Assembly: GCA_002723015.1 (NCBI GenBank)
Contig: PBNG01000037.1
Span: 1-26,515, forward strand
Reading direction: 5' to 3'
DNA from: Roseibacillus sp.
Lineage (GTDB): Bacteria > Verrucomicrobiota > Verrucomicrobiae > Verrucomicrobiales > Akkermansiaceae
DNA: 26,515 nt
A program made the position numbers and the translations under genes. Shown piece after piece: positions 15,752 through 22,651 of the stretch (positions are counted from its first letter, which is position 1; every line of letters starts with the position of its first letter). The notes under the pieces were generated by a model. That model was given only the letters and a program-made list of their open reading frames with translations, was not told where the DNA came from and did no database searches.

Positions 15752-16705
15752 ATGAAACTTCTCACCGGGAACGCCCACCCTTCTCTTGCTCAGGGAATTG
15801 CAGACCAGATAGGAACTCCTCTGGCCAATGCTGAGGTTAGTAGTTTTCCTGATGGAGAAACGTATGTCAGGATCGACGAGAACGTGCGGCGGCAGGATGT
15901 CTTCCTGATCCAGCCCACCTGTCCTCCAACAAACCAGAATCTCATGGAGCTGCTGATCATGGTTGATGCAGTGCGCCGTGCGAGTGCTGAGCGGATCACC
16001 GCCGTGATCCCTTTTTTCGGCTATGCGAGACAGGATCGTAAGGACAAGCCTCGGGCCCCGATCACGGCGAAGCTGGTGGCTAATCTGATCGAAGCTGCGG
16101 GGGTGGACAGAGTGCTCACCATGGATCTGCATGCCGCTCAGGTGCAGGGGTTCTTTGATATCCCGGTTGATCATCTCTATGCCAAGCCCGTCCTTCTCAA
16201 GCATCTTCTCGAGCAGCGGCAGGATTCCGGGCGCGAACTCACGGTGGTGTCGCCGGATGTAGGTGGGGTCAAGATTGCGAGAAGCTATGCTGACGCCCTG
16301 GGGGCGGAGCTCGCCATCGTTGCGAAGCAGAGGATTTCAGCTACCGTAGTAGAACCTATGAAGCTTATCGGGGAGGTAGAGGGACGTGATGCTTTTATCG
16401 TTGATGATATGACTGAGACTGCGGGCACTCTTTGCGCTGCCGCTGAGACTCTCAGGAGTAACGGCTCAGGTCGCATTTTCGCGGGTGTATCCCATGCGGT
16501 TCTGGGGGATCTTGGGTGCAAACGCATCATGGATTCTGCAATAGATGAGATAATTACCACAAATTCGACACCACCTCCCCCTGAGGCCTGTCGTTCCAAG
16601 GTGACCACACTGGATGTGGCCGCACTACTGGGAGAGGCCATACAGAGGATCCACAATGGAAAATCGGTTAGTTCTCTCTTTGACATCGACAGTGGATCCG
16701 TGTAG
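15752..16705 (+). CDS. prs: Ribose-phosphate pyrophosphokinase (PRPP synthetase)
   Basis: This 317-residue enzyme makes PRPP from ribose 5-phosphate and ATP in the cytoplasm. PRPP feeds purine, pyrimidine, NAD, His and Trp synthesis. Visible motifs are the N-terminal SFPDGETYVRI, FFGYARQDRKDKPRAPITAK, the catalytic-His segment TMDLHAAQVQGFFDIPVDHLY (about residues 125-145), SPDVGG, and the ribose-phosphate loop VDDMTETAGT at residues 217-226. Length is typical of class I enzymes. The start is ATG 15752, giving MKLLTGNAHPSLA. It leads a prs-rplY-pth run known from many bacteria (Bacillus prs-ctc-spoVC for example). PRPP would also be the donor for the DPPR-synthase-like protein encoded upstream, though the housekeeping order explains its position well enough. 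Confidence 0.96.
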   Translation: MKLLTGNAHPSLAQGIADQIGTPLANAEVSSFPDGETYVRIDENVRRQDVFLIQPTCPPTNQNLMELLIMVDAVRRASAERITAVIPFFGYARQDRKDKPRAPITAKLVANLIEAAGVDRVLTMDLHAAQVQGFFDIPVDHLYAKPVLLKHLLEQRQDSGRELTVVSPDVGGVKIARSYADALGAELAIVAKQRISATVVEPMKLIGEVEGRDAFIVDDMTETAGTLCAAAETLRSNGSGRIFAGVSHAVLGDLGCKRIMDSAIDEIITTNSTPPPPEACRSKVTTLDVAALLGEAIQRIHNGKSVSSLFDIDSGSV

Positions 16706-16764
16706 CTAACCGCCCCCTGCGGATCGTAGCAAGCGGCCGTGGAAGCAACCAACCTCACAGACTG

Positions 16765-17418
16765 ATGTCCAAGACGCACTCACTCAAAGCGGAAGATCGC
16801 CAGCGCACGGGTAGTGGCGTGCTCAAGCGCATGCGCCGGGAAGGATTCATCCCCTCCGTGGTATATGGAGGTGGCGCCGAAAACCGGAACGTCAAGGTAA
16901 GTGCAAAGGGGTTTCGTGAGATGCTGGCTGCGAGTGCTTCCACTAATGTGCTGGTTGACCTCGAATTGGATGGGGGCACCAGTCAGCTGGCGTTTTTGAA
17001 AGATCTTCAGCACGACCCGCTCAGCGGGAATGTTCTCCATGCGGATTTCATTGCCGTTGATGACAAGACTGAGATCACGGCACAGATTCCGGTCTCTCTC
17101 ATCGGGGAAGCTGTTGGAGTGAAGCTTGGCGGGCAACTGGAGCAGATGATCTACACTCTTGAGATAAAGTGTCTGCCCAAGGACCTTCCTGAGGTAATTG
17201 AGGGCGATGCAAGTGTGCTGAACGTCGGAGAGGTTCTGAACGTCGGAGGCATGAGCTGGCCGGAAGGAGTCTCGCCAACTCTCAGTGAAGATGTGGTTGT
17301 AGCTCTGGTAGCGAAAACCCGGGTAGCGCTCAGCGAGGAAGCGACGGGAGAGGAAGCAGGCGAGGCCGTTGCTGGTGAGGCGGGGGAGGATTCTGGAGCG
17401 GAAAATTCTGGAGACTGA
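16765..17418 (+). CDS. rplY: 50S ribosomal protein bL25, long (Ctc/TL5) form
   Basis: This 217-residue protein binds 5S rRNA in the large ribosomal subunit. The N-terminal bL25 domain is recognised by TGSGVLKRMRREGFIPSVVYGGG (residues 13-35) and by DLQHDPLSGNVLHADF (near residues 80-95). The C-terminal TL5-like beta domain begins around residue 100 with TAQIPVSLIGEAVGVKLGG. A tail of about 28 residues rich in Glu, Gly and Ala ends the protein; such acidic tails are common in the long Ctc form. Start ATG 16765. It lies 59 nt after prs. A small perfect hairpin (TGCCC/GGGCA, 17430-17442) lies just after its stop without a T-run. Confidence 0.94.
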   Translation: MSKTHSLKAEDRQRTGSGVLKRMRREGFIPSVVYGGGAENRNVKVSAKGFREMLAASASTNVLVDLELDGGTSQLAFLKDLQHDPLSGNVLHADFIAVDDKTEITAQIPVSLIGEAVGVKLGGQLEQMIYTLEIKCLPKDLPEVIEGDASVLNVGEVLNVGGMSWPEGVSPTLSEDVVVALVAKTRVALSEEATGEEAGEAVAGEAGEDSGAENSGD

Positions 17419-17552
17419 TTTTAATGACCTGCCCGGAGGGCACTCGATCCGCACCCGGGGTATCCTCTGGGGTTTCCATGCTGAGGAAGAGGGGACACCG
17501 CAGGAAAATTTGTTGAGGTACTTTTCTCACAGGCAATCATCTAGGATCATAA

Positions 17553-18227
17553 GTGCCTGAAATTCCGCAATTGCTGGTAGGTTTGGGAAATCCCGGGAAG
17601 GACTACGCCGGGACAAGGCATAACGTTGGCTTTGAGATCCTTGAGAGAGTAGCGACTGCGATGGGTCTGGAGTTCCGTCCCGAGAGGAAATGGAAGGCCG
17701 AAATCTGCCGTGCTCCAGACGGTCTCCTTTTTCTCAAGCCCCAGACCTATATGAATCTGAGCGGCCGGGCTGTTGCAGCTGTGGCGCATTTTTACAAGAT
17801 TGTTCCCGAAAGGATTCTCGTGGTTTATGATGACGTGGCCCTGCCCCTTGGGCAGCATCGCTTTCGAATGAACGGAGGATCTGGAGGGCATAACGGGATT
17901 GAGAGCCTTCTCTCTGATCTGGGTTCCCGGTCATTTCCCCGTCTCAAGGTAGGGATTGGTGGGGCGCCCGGCTCGAGGCTCTCCGGACATGTGCTCGGCC
18001 GTTTTCGACCAGAGGAGAAGGAGGTAGTGGAAAAGGCGCTTGCCACCGCTGTCGATGCTGTGCAGTTTGCCCTCGCCGCAGGGATCAGCAAGGCTGCCAA
18101 TCGCTTTAATACGCGCCCCAAGGCAAAAAAAATAAAACCCGAACAAGAATCGAAACCCAAGAAAACAGACGATGGACAGGAAATACGAAGGCCTGATTGT
18201 TCTGAACACGAAAGGGAAGGAAGATAG
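17553..18227 (+). CDS. pth: Peptidyl-tRNA hydrolase with a C-terminal extension overlapping rpsF
   Basis: This enzyme releases tRNA from peptidyl-tRNA that drops off the ribosome. Active-site residues of the family are all visible: Asn13 in VGLGNPG, His23 in GTRHNVGF, Met67-Asn68 in YMNLSG, Asp93 in YDDV, and Asn114 in GGSGGHNGIES. Start is GTG 17553; no better start lies nearby. The protein is 224 residues, longer than the usual 185-200. The core ends at about residue 186 with ANRFN, and then follow about 38 Lys-, Glu- and Arg-rich residues. The last 56 bases overlap the start of rpsF in another frame, so the end of the tail is encoded by DNA that also encodes bS6. Function is sure; the tail is probably dispensable. 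Confidence 0.95.
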   Translation: MPEIPQLLVGLGNPGKDYAGTRHNVGFEILERVATAMGLEFRPERKWKAEICRAPDGLLFLKPQTYMNLSGRAVAAVAHFYKIVPERILVVYDDVALPLGQHRFRMNGGSGGHNGIESLLSDLGSRSFPRLKVGIGGAPGSRLSGHVLGRFRPEEKEVVEKALATAVDAVQFALAAGISKAANRFNTRPKAKKIKPEQESKPKKTDDGQEIRRPDCSEHEREGR

Positions 18228-18459
18228 TGTCGATGAGCTCGTCGGAGCCGTCGCGAAGGAGAAGGAGGCAGAGGGGGCCAAGCTTGAGGAAATCAAGCAG
18301 ATGGGCCGCCGAAATTTTGCCTACAATGCCCGTCACCTTGATGGCGGACACTATGTGAACTACATCTTCGAGGCGGATACCCAGCAGGTGCAGAAAATCC
18401 AGGGGAAGTTGAAGCTTAACGCCCTGGTTCATCTTCAGCATTACCAGAGGGTCGGCTAG
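18172..18459 (+). CDS. rpsF: 30S ribosomal protein bS6
   Basis: This 95-residue protein matches bS6, which sits on the platform of the small ribosomal subunit beside bS18. Recognisable segments are the first strand MDRKYEGLIVLNTKG, the helix with VDELVGAVAKEKEAEGA, and the conserved GRRNFAYNARHLDGGHYVNYIFEAD. The last segment holds the usual Arg, Lys/Asn and Tyr positions of the beta sheet. Start ATG 18172 lies inside the 3' end of pth (56 nt overlap, different frame). The bS6 sequence fits the family from its first residue, so this start is convincing. bS6 commonly neighbours ssb, as here, but a terminator separates the two. No rpsR (bS18) follows within the window, unlike the common rpsF-ssb-rpsR order. 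Confidence 0.94.
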   Translation: MDRKYEGLIVLNTKGKEDSVDELVGAVAKEKEAEGAKLEEIKQMGRRNFAYNARHLDGGHYVNYIFEADTQQVQKIQGKLKLNALVHLQHYQRVG

Positions 18460-18512
18460 CGGGGATAGCCCGGGAACGGAGTCCCGTAACCTGAGAAGGA
18501 TTGCGAGGGGGG

Positions 18513-18539
18513 AACGGTGCGCGTGAGCGCGCCGTTTTT
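18513..18539 (+). terminator. Rho-independent terminator after rpsF
   Basis: AACGGTGCGC (18513-18522) pairs with GCGCGCCGTT (18527-18536) through 10 bp, including one G·T pair. The loop is GTGA, and TTTTT (18535-18539) runs on into an AT-rich GATATTTT. This is a classical intrinsic terminator and should end the prs-rplY-pth-rpsF transcript, giving ssb its own promoter somewhere in 18540-18627. Confidence 0.85.
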
Positions 18540-18627
18540 GATATTTTCGACCTGATCTGGAGCTTGTCCTTCGCGACAGAATCAAATTTTCCTTGGTGGC
18601 GGCCTATCCCCAGCTAACGTCCCGGCT

Positions 18628-19092
18628 ATGGCTAATTTGAATAAGGTGATGCTCATCGGGAATCTTACCCGGGATCCCGAATTGCGCTATACGCCAAAGG
18701 GAACCGCCGTTGCAGAACTGGGTTTAGCGGTTAATCGGGTTCGAAACAATGACCAGGGAGAGCGGATAGAAGAGACAACTTTCATCGATGTTACCCTGTG
18801 GGCGAGGCAGGCTGAGCTCGCCCAGCAATATCTTGGTAAGGGTCGGCCCGTGTATATTGAAGGTCGTCTTCAGATGGACACCTGGGATGATAAGAATACT
18901 GGACAGAAACGAAGTAAGCTCAAGGTCGTGGGAGAGAACATGCAGTTCCTGTCCGATGGCCGGGGCGGGGGTCAGACTCGCAATGAAGGATCCTCTCAGG
19001 AGCCGCAATCTGCGCCCCCCGCCTCCCGGCCACAGGGGGGATCCCCCGCAGCGGATGATTTCGACGATGAGGGGACTGTAATCCCCTTCTAG
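18628..19092 (+). CDS. ssb: Single-stranded DNA-binding protein
   Basis: This 154-residue protein coats single-stranded DNA in replication and repair. The OB-fold is clear: NKVMLIGNLTRDPELRYTPKG (about residues 5-25), AVNR, TTFIDVTLWARQAELAQQYL (about 50-69), GRPVYIEGRLQMDTWDD and SKLKVVGENMQFL. A Gly-, Gln-, Pro- and Ser-rich linker follows from about residue 112. The protein ends in the acidic tip DDFDDEGTVIPF, the site used to recruit partner proteins. Length is typical. ATG 18628 follows the terminator by about 90 nt. Its TAG overlaps the stop codon of the convergent rlmN: the four bases CTAG at 19089-19092 supply both. Confidence 0.95.
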   Translation: MANLNKVMLIGNLTRDPELRYTPKGTAVAELGLAVNRVRNNDQGERIEETTFIDVTLWARQAELAQQYLGKGRPVYIEGRLQMDTWDDKNTGQKRSKLKVVGENMQFLSDGRGGGQTRNEGSSQEPQSAPPASRPQGGSPAADDFDDEGTVIPF

Positions 19093-20159
19093 GCTCGAGA
19101 TATTCTTGAGGATCGTTCTTCCTTTAACCGAAGCTGACCGCATGCGGCATCAATGTCATGCCCCTTTTCGAGGCGCAGGGTCGCGGAAATCCCGTGTTCG
19201 GCGAGGGTGTCCCGGAAGGCACGACATGCCTTCTCGCTGGGACGCTTCCACGGCAGACCTTCAACCGTGTTGTAGGGGATAAGATTCACTTTGGCGCGAA
19301 GGGACTCCGCTCTTCTAGCGAGCAGGTGCGCCTGCGTGAGATCCGCATTGATGCCGTCGATCAGAATATACTCCAGGGTAATCTTCTGGGTTTTGCGCCT
19401 CGTCCAGTATTTCAGAGCCTCGAAGAGCGTGGAAAGCGGCCACTTCTGGTTGACTGGCATGATCTGACTGCGCACCTCGTCGCTCGCACCGTGGAGGGAA
19501 ATCGCGAGGCGGATCTGCTGGGGGTGATCTGCCAGTTTTCGGATCTGAGGCACCAGTCCGGAGGTTGAGACGGTGAGGTGCCTGGCCCCGATACCGAGTC
19601 CCCAGGGGGCAGTCATAAGTTCGATTGCCCGGAGGAGTTGTGTCAGATTGGCAAGTGGTTCCCCCATGCCCATAAAAACGATATTGTTCACCTTTTCCCT
19701 GGTCAGTTCCTCGGCGAGGAGCACCTGCCCTGCAATCTCATCGGCAGAAAGATTTCGAGTGAAGCCATCGAGGCCTGATGCACAAAACTTGCATCCGAAT
19801 GCGCACCCTACTTGCGAGGACACACAGAGCGTACGTCGATCCGAGCGTTCTCCATACAACGCTGGAGAGGCTGGGATGAGGACGCTTTCGACGTAACGGT
19901 CGTCATGCAGGCGGAAGAGGAACTTACGGGTGCTGTCCGAGGATCCCTGCGCGTGAGCCGGACTGAGCGGCTGCAGGGTGAAACTCGCCTTTAGGTGGTC
20001 CCTCAACCTGGCGGGAAGATTGCTCATCTCGTCGATCGAGCTTGTTCGCTTCCTCCAGAGCCAGTCCAGAATCTGCTTGCCCCGGTAAGTGGGTTCTCCC
20101 AGTTCACTCAGAACCGCGGAAAGTTCTGCCGGGTTCTGGTTGAAAAGGGAGGGCTTCAC
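19089..20159 (-). CDS. rlmN: Dual-specificity 23S rRNA A2503 / tRNA A37 C2-methyltransferase (radical SAM)
   Basis: This radical-SAM enzyme methylates C2 of adenosine 2503 in 23S rRNA and A37 in some tRNAs, affecting decoding accuracy. The iron-sulfur motif is C-x3-C-x2-C in GCAFGCKFCASG (Cys119, 123 and 126 from the chosen start). Flanking family segments are LCVSSQVG, NNIVFMGMGEPLAN, LTVSTSGLVP, RLAISLHG and VNLIPYN. The methyl-carrying Cys is in DAACGQL (about residue 340). Start is taken as GTG at 20159 because VKPSLFNQNPAEL aligns with the usual RlmN N-terminus. GTG 20162 and TTG 20216 are alternatives; the latter would add 19 unlikely residues. Length is about 356 residues, ordinary for the family. 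It is convergent with ssb and divergent from the next gene. Confidence 0.95.
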   Translation of the reverse strand: MKPSLFNQNPAELSAVLSELGEPTYRGKQILDWLWRKRTSSIDEMSNLPARLRDHLKASFTLQPLSPAHAQGSSDSTRKFLFRLHDDRYVESVLIPASPALYGERSDRRTLCVSSQVGCAFGCKFCASGLDGFTRNLSADEIAGQVLLAEELTREKVNNIVFMGMGEPLANLTQLLRAIELMTAPWGLGIGARHLTVSTSGLVPQIRKLADHPQQIRLAISLHGASDEVRSQIMPVNQKWPLSTLFEALKYWTRRKTQKITLEYILIDGINADLTQAHLLARRAESLRAKVNLIPYNTVEGLPWKRPSEKACRAFRDTLAEHGISATLRLEKGHDIDAACGQLRLKEERSSRISRA

Positions 20160-20269
20160 CACGGTAGTATATGAAGTTGAGGCCGGGGGATCAAATTTCT
20201 GATTCGGAAAGGTCAAAGGGTCTTGCCTGTGCCATTGACAAGGGATTTCAGGGCCTCCACGATTCCTTT

Positions 20270-20926
20270 TTGAATTTCCCCCCCCGCATCCTTCCTATCG
20301 GATGCCTCGCAGCAGGCGTGGCGCTTGTCTGCTCGTGCTCTGGTATCGGCGGCCCTGATACGGATGGTGGAGCGGACGCCGTGAAGTCTCGGAAAAGGGA
20401 CAAGCAGGTGATTGCACTGGGAGAGGCCGAAGGGTTCAAGGCGCTTCAGGAGCGCTTCGCTTTTGACGCGCAGTCCCTCAAGAAGGACAAAAAGGGCAAT
20501 TTTACCGGCCCGGTCCGAAGTCAATACGATCAGAAGCGGAATGTTTCCTTCGGTGGAGGAGTGGGGAAGGCTGTCTACAGGGTGGATGATTACCGGTCTC
20601 CCGGGCAGCGGGTGTCGCGCAAGCTGACTGCGGAGAGTTACCAGGAGGGAAATCTTCGAAGTCGTTTCCAGCAGAAGCCTGGAGTTCAAATTACGAGCCC
20701 GGCTCATCTTGCGAGCAAGTCACGATTCCAGGGTCAGAGAATGAAAACCGGAAGCTTGCCTGCGGCGGGGGCCCGGGAGGGAGCGGCCGCTCCGTTGGAC
20801 AAGCCGGCCAACCGTCACACCGAGTTTAGAAGAGAGGTATTTCCCGAGCCGCTGATTATCAGTGATGACGAATACAATCGTCGATCGGTCGAGCAGATGC
20901 GGAATCTTCTGGGACGTGATGAGTAA
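20270..20926 (+). CDS. Putative lipoprotein of unknown function
   Basis: The family is not recognised. From TTG 20270 the protein has about 218 residues and begins MNFPPRILPIGCLAAGVALV followed by CSCSG. This looks like a signal peptide ending in a lipobox-like V-C-S-C, so it may be lipid-anchored. An in-frame ATG at 20171 exists, but the additional 33 residues would precede the signal and have less coding-like third positions. The mature part is hydrophilic and strongly charged, with many Arg, Lys and Gln (for example KSRKRDKQVIALGEAEGF, DAQSLKKDKKGNF). It looks low in predicted structure, ending in DDEYNRRSVEQMRNLLGRDE. It is divergent from rlmN. Coding status is likely from third-position G/C bias and the intact frame; function is unknown. 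Confidence 0.6.
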   Translation: MNFPPRILPIGCLAAGVALVCSCSGIGGPDTDGGADAVKSRKRDKQVIALGEAEGFKALQERFAFDAQSLKKDKKGNFTGPVRSQYDQKRNVSFGGGVGKAVYRVDDYRSPGQRVSRKLTAESYQEGNLRSRFQQKPGVQITSPAHLASKSRFQGQRMKTGSLPAAGAREGAAAPLDKPANRHTEFRREVFPEPLIISDDEYNRRSVEQMRNLLGRDE

Positions 20927-21040
20927 GTTCATTGAGGGCAGGCAGAGGCCGTGCGATCGCCAGTATTGCTCTAAGGCGGATGGCTCTGCTGTTCTGGTTC
21001 CGGTTTGCAAGCGGGGATCAATCTTCAATGATGAACCCTG

Positions 21041-21946
21041 ATGGCTGGAGACTCTTTTCCTTCCGGGCGTAGCGTTGTACGAGAACGTCTCTGGGCGATA
21101 ATCTTTGAAGCAGAAACAAAGATGGGGAAGGCCTTTGATGTTTTGCTGCTCTGGGCGATTGGCCTGAGCGTTGTGGCAGTGATGTTAGACAGCATTGATT
21201 CAGTCGCTGCTCGCTGGGGAGGCGCCCTCAAAGCTGCGGAGTGGGCGTTTACCGTGTTATTCATGGCGGAGGATTTTGTTAGAATCTGGGTAGTACGTCG
21301 TCCTGCCCGCTACATCTTCAGCTTTTTCGGCATCATTGACTTCCTGTCATGGATTCCGACCTTTCTCGGGATATTCCTCGCAGGCAGTCAGTCCCTGCTG
21401 GTGATCCGTATTCTCCGCCTGCTGAGAATGTTCCGGGTCCTTAAGATGGTTGGTCATATGCGAGGGGCCAGCATTATCATGCGAGGCCTTCTTGCGAGCC
21501 GGGCTAAAATCACAGTCTTCTTTTTTGCGATGGTGGTTCTCGCCACGCTCATGGGAACGATCGCCTATCTCCTTGAGTCGGGTCAGCCCCAGAGCAAGTT
21601 CACTAATATCCCGGTCAGTATTTACTGGGCGATCGTGACCGTTACGACCTTGGGCTACGGAGACCTTGCTCCACTGACCGTGGAGGGAAAGTTTCTATCC
21701 GCGCTTTGTGTGCTGATTGGATATTCCATAATGGCTGTCCCTACGGGAATTGTGATCGGGGAAACGGTTAATGCAGCGATGAACAGGCAGGATGAGTCCA
21801 CGGATGCCTGCCCCTCATGTGGTGTCCAAGGGCATTTGCTTGACGCCCGCTATTGTCGTCGGTGCGGTGAACGTCTTAATCCCCAGGAGAGAGATCAGGC
21901 ATCTCCCCATTCTCGCACAGAGGGTGCTGGGGAGCCTGAGACTTGA
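21041..21946 (+). CDS. Voltage-gated potassium-channel-like protein with C-terminal zinc ribbon
   Basis: This 301-residue protein has the six-segment layout of voltage-gated cation channels. The S4 voltage sensor VIRILRLLRMFRVLKMVGHM has a positive charge at every third place (R, R, R, R, K). The pore segment YWAIVTVTTLGYGDLAP, with the K+ filter T-L-G-Y-G-D, lies at about residues 193-210. A hydrophobic S6 ending in GIVIGETVNAAM follows. After the last helix is a Cys4 zinc-ribbon-like motif, CPSCGVQGHLLDARYCRRC, with 11 residues between the Cys pairs. This probably binds zinc and may regulate or assemble the channel. K+ selectivity is inferred from the filter. Start ATG 21041. The last 71 bases overlap the end of a convergent minus-strand gene, downstream of the zinc ribbon. 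Confidence 0.88.
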   Translation: MAGDSFPSGRSVVRERLWAIIFEAETKMGKAFDVLLLWAIGLSVVAVMLDSIDSVAARWGGALKAAEWAFTVLFMAEDFVRIWVVRRPARYIFSFFGIIDFLSWIPTFLGIFLAGSQSLLVIRILRLLRMFRVLKMVGHMRGASIIMRGLLASRAKITVFFFAMVVLATLMGTIAYLLESGQPQSKFTNIPVSIYWAIVTVTTLGYGDLAPLTVEGKFLSALCVLIGYSIMAVPTGIVIGETVNAAMNRQDESTDACPSCGVQGHLLDARYCRRCGERLNPQERDQASPHSRTEGAGEPET

Positions 21947-22511
21947 GCTGCCGCCAAAGATCTCTGGCTCTGTCTTCATGCCCTTTGCGTCGTGCCAATG
22001 CTATCCTCAGGGCGAGGACTTCAGGATCCTCCAGACGGTCGGGCGGGAGCTCAAAAAGAAGGCTAGTTGCCTCGGAGAGATCATCCAGAGCGAGAGCCCC
22101 CTCAATAGCGGCAAGATTCGGAGCGATCCCCTGAGATTCAGGCTCCTCGTCAAAGATCGCCGACCTAGCCCTCTCAGGGAGACCGTAGGGTGGGTTTTCG
22201 ACCTGCTCGAGGTAGACGCATTCATCTCCTGATTTCCTACGAATATACCAATTCATAGAGACGACCAGAATCACCCCGAGGATGAACAGGGAGCTATCAA
22301 GAATCAGTGGGGTCCAAAGCAGCCCTGCTAATTTCCTGAAGACCTCACCTGCGAATCCCGGAAGGAACATGCCCAGCCAAACAAGTAAAAGAAATAGAGC
22401 AACCACGAGAATCAGCCCCAGACCGATGAGAAGAGCCCGTTTCTGCTCTGGTGTGAACGAGGCTTTTTGAGGAGAGGCCACGTCAGAAGGTGTAGCAAGA
22501 GAAGCGGTCAC
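21876..22511 (-). CDS. Membrane protein with two hydrophobic segments and a TPR-like cytoplasmic tail, unknown function
   Basis: The family is not recognised. From GTG 22511 the product has about 211 residues. It has a hydrophilic N-terminus (MTASLATPSDVASPQKASFT), then two membrane segments (about residues 28-52 and 67-86), then WYIRRKSGDECVYLEQVENPPYG. A helical tail follows (IEGALALDDLSEATSLLFEL, then a second helix pair LRIALARRKGHEDRARDLWRQL) that resembles TPR repeats. The frame stays open further upstream to 22778, but that extension is Arg- and Ser-rich and lies opposite cysS, so it is probably not translated. GTG 22481 is another possible start. It ends at TAA inside the 3' end of the channel gene. 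Confidence 0.6.
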   Translation of the reverse strand: MTASLATPSDVASPQKASFTPEQKRALLIGLGLILVVALFLLLVWLGMFLPGFAGEVFRKLAGLLWTPLILDSSLFILGVILVVSMNWYIRRKSGDECVYLEQVENPPYGLPERARSAIFDEEPESQGIAPNLAAIEGALALDDLSEATSLLFELPPDRLEDPEVLALRIALARRKGHEDRARDLWRQLKSQAPQHPLCENGEMPDLSPGD

Positions 22512-22651
22512 TGCAAGGGGCCGTTTTCGTGAGTGAGAGGGGCAGAAGTTCCGCGATCTGTATGCAGTTTCAGGCGATTTACACTGCTTGATGCCGGAGA
22601 TTGCCCTCTTCGCATATCCTGACGTGGCAAGCCGAGGCTTGCGGAGGAGGG

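Noticed and set aside
17430..17442. Hairpin TGCCC/GGGCA after rplY as a terminator
   Set aside because: Only 5 bp with a 3-nt loop and no T-run; pth downstream has no visible promoter of its own, so read-through is more likely.
20171..20269. ATG 20171 as start of the putative lipoprotein
   Set aside because: The extra 33 residues are hydrophilic and precede the signal-like segment, with third-position bases less G/C-biased than the rest; kept only as an alternative start.
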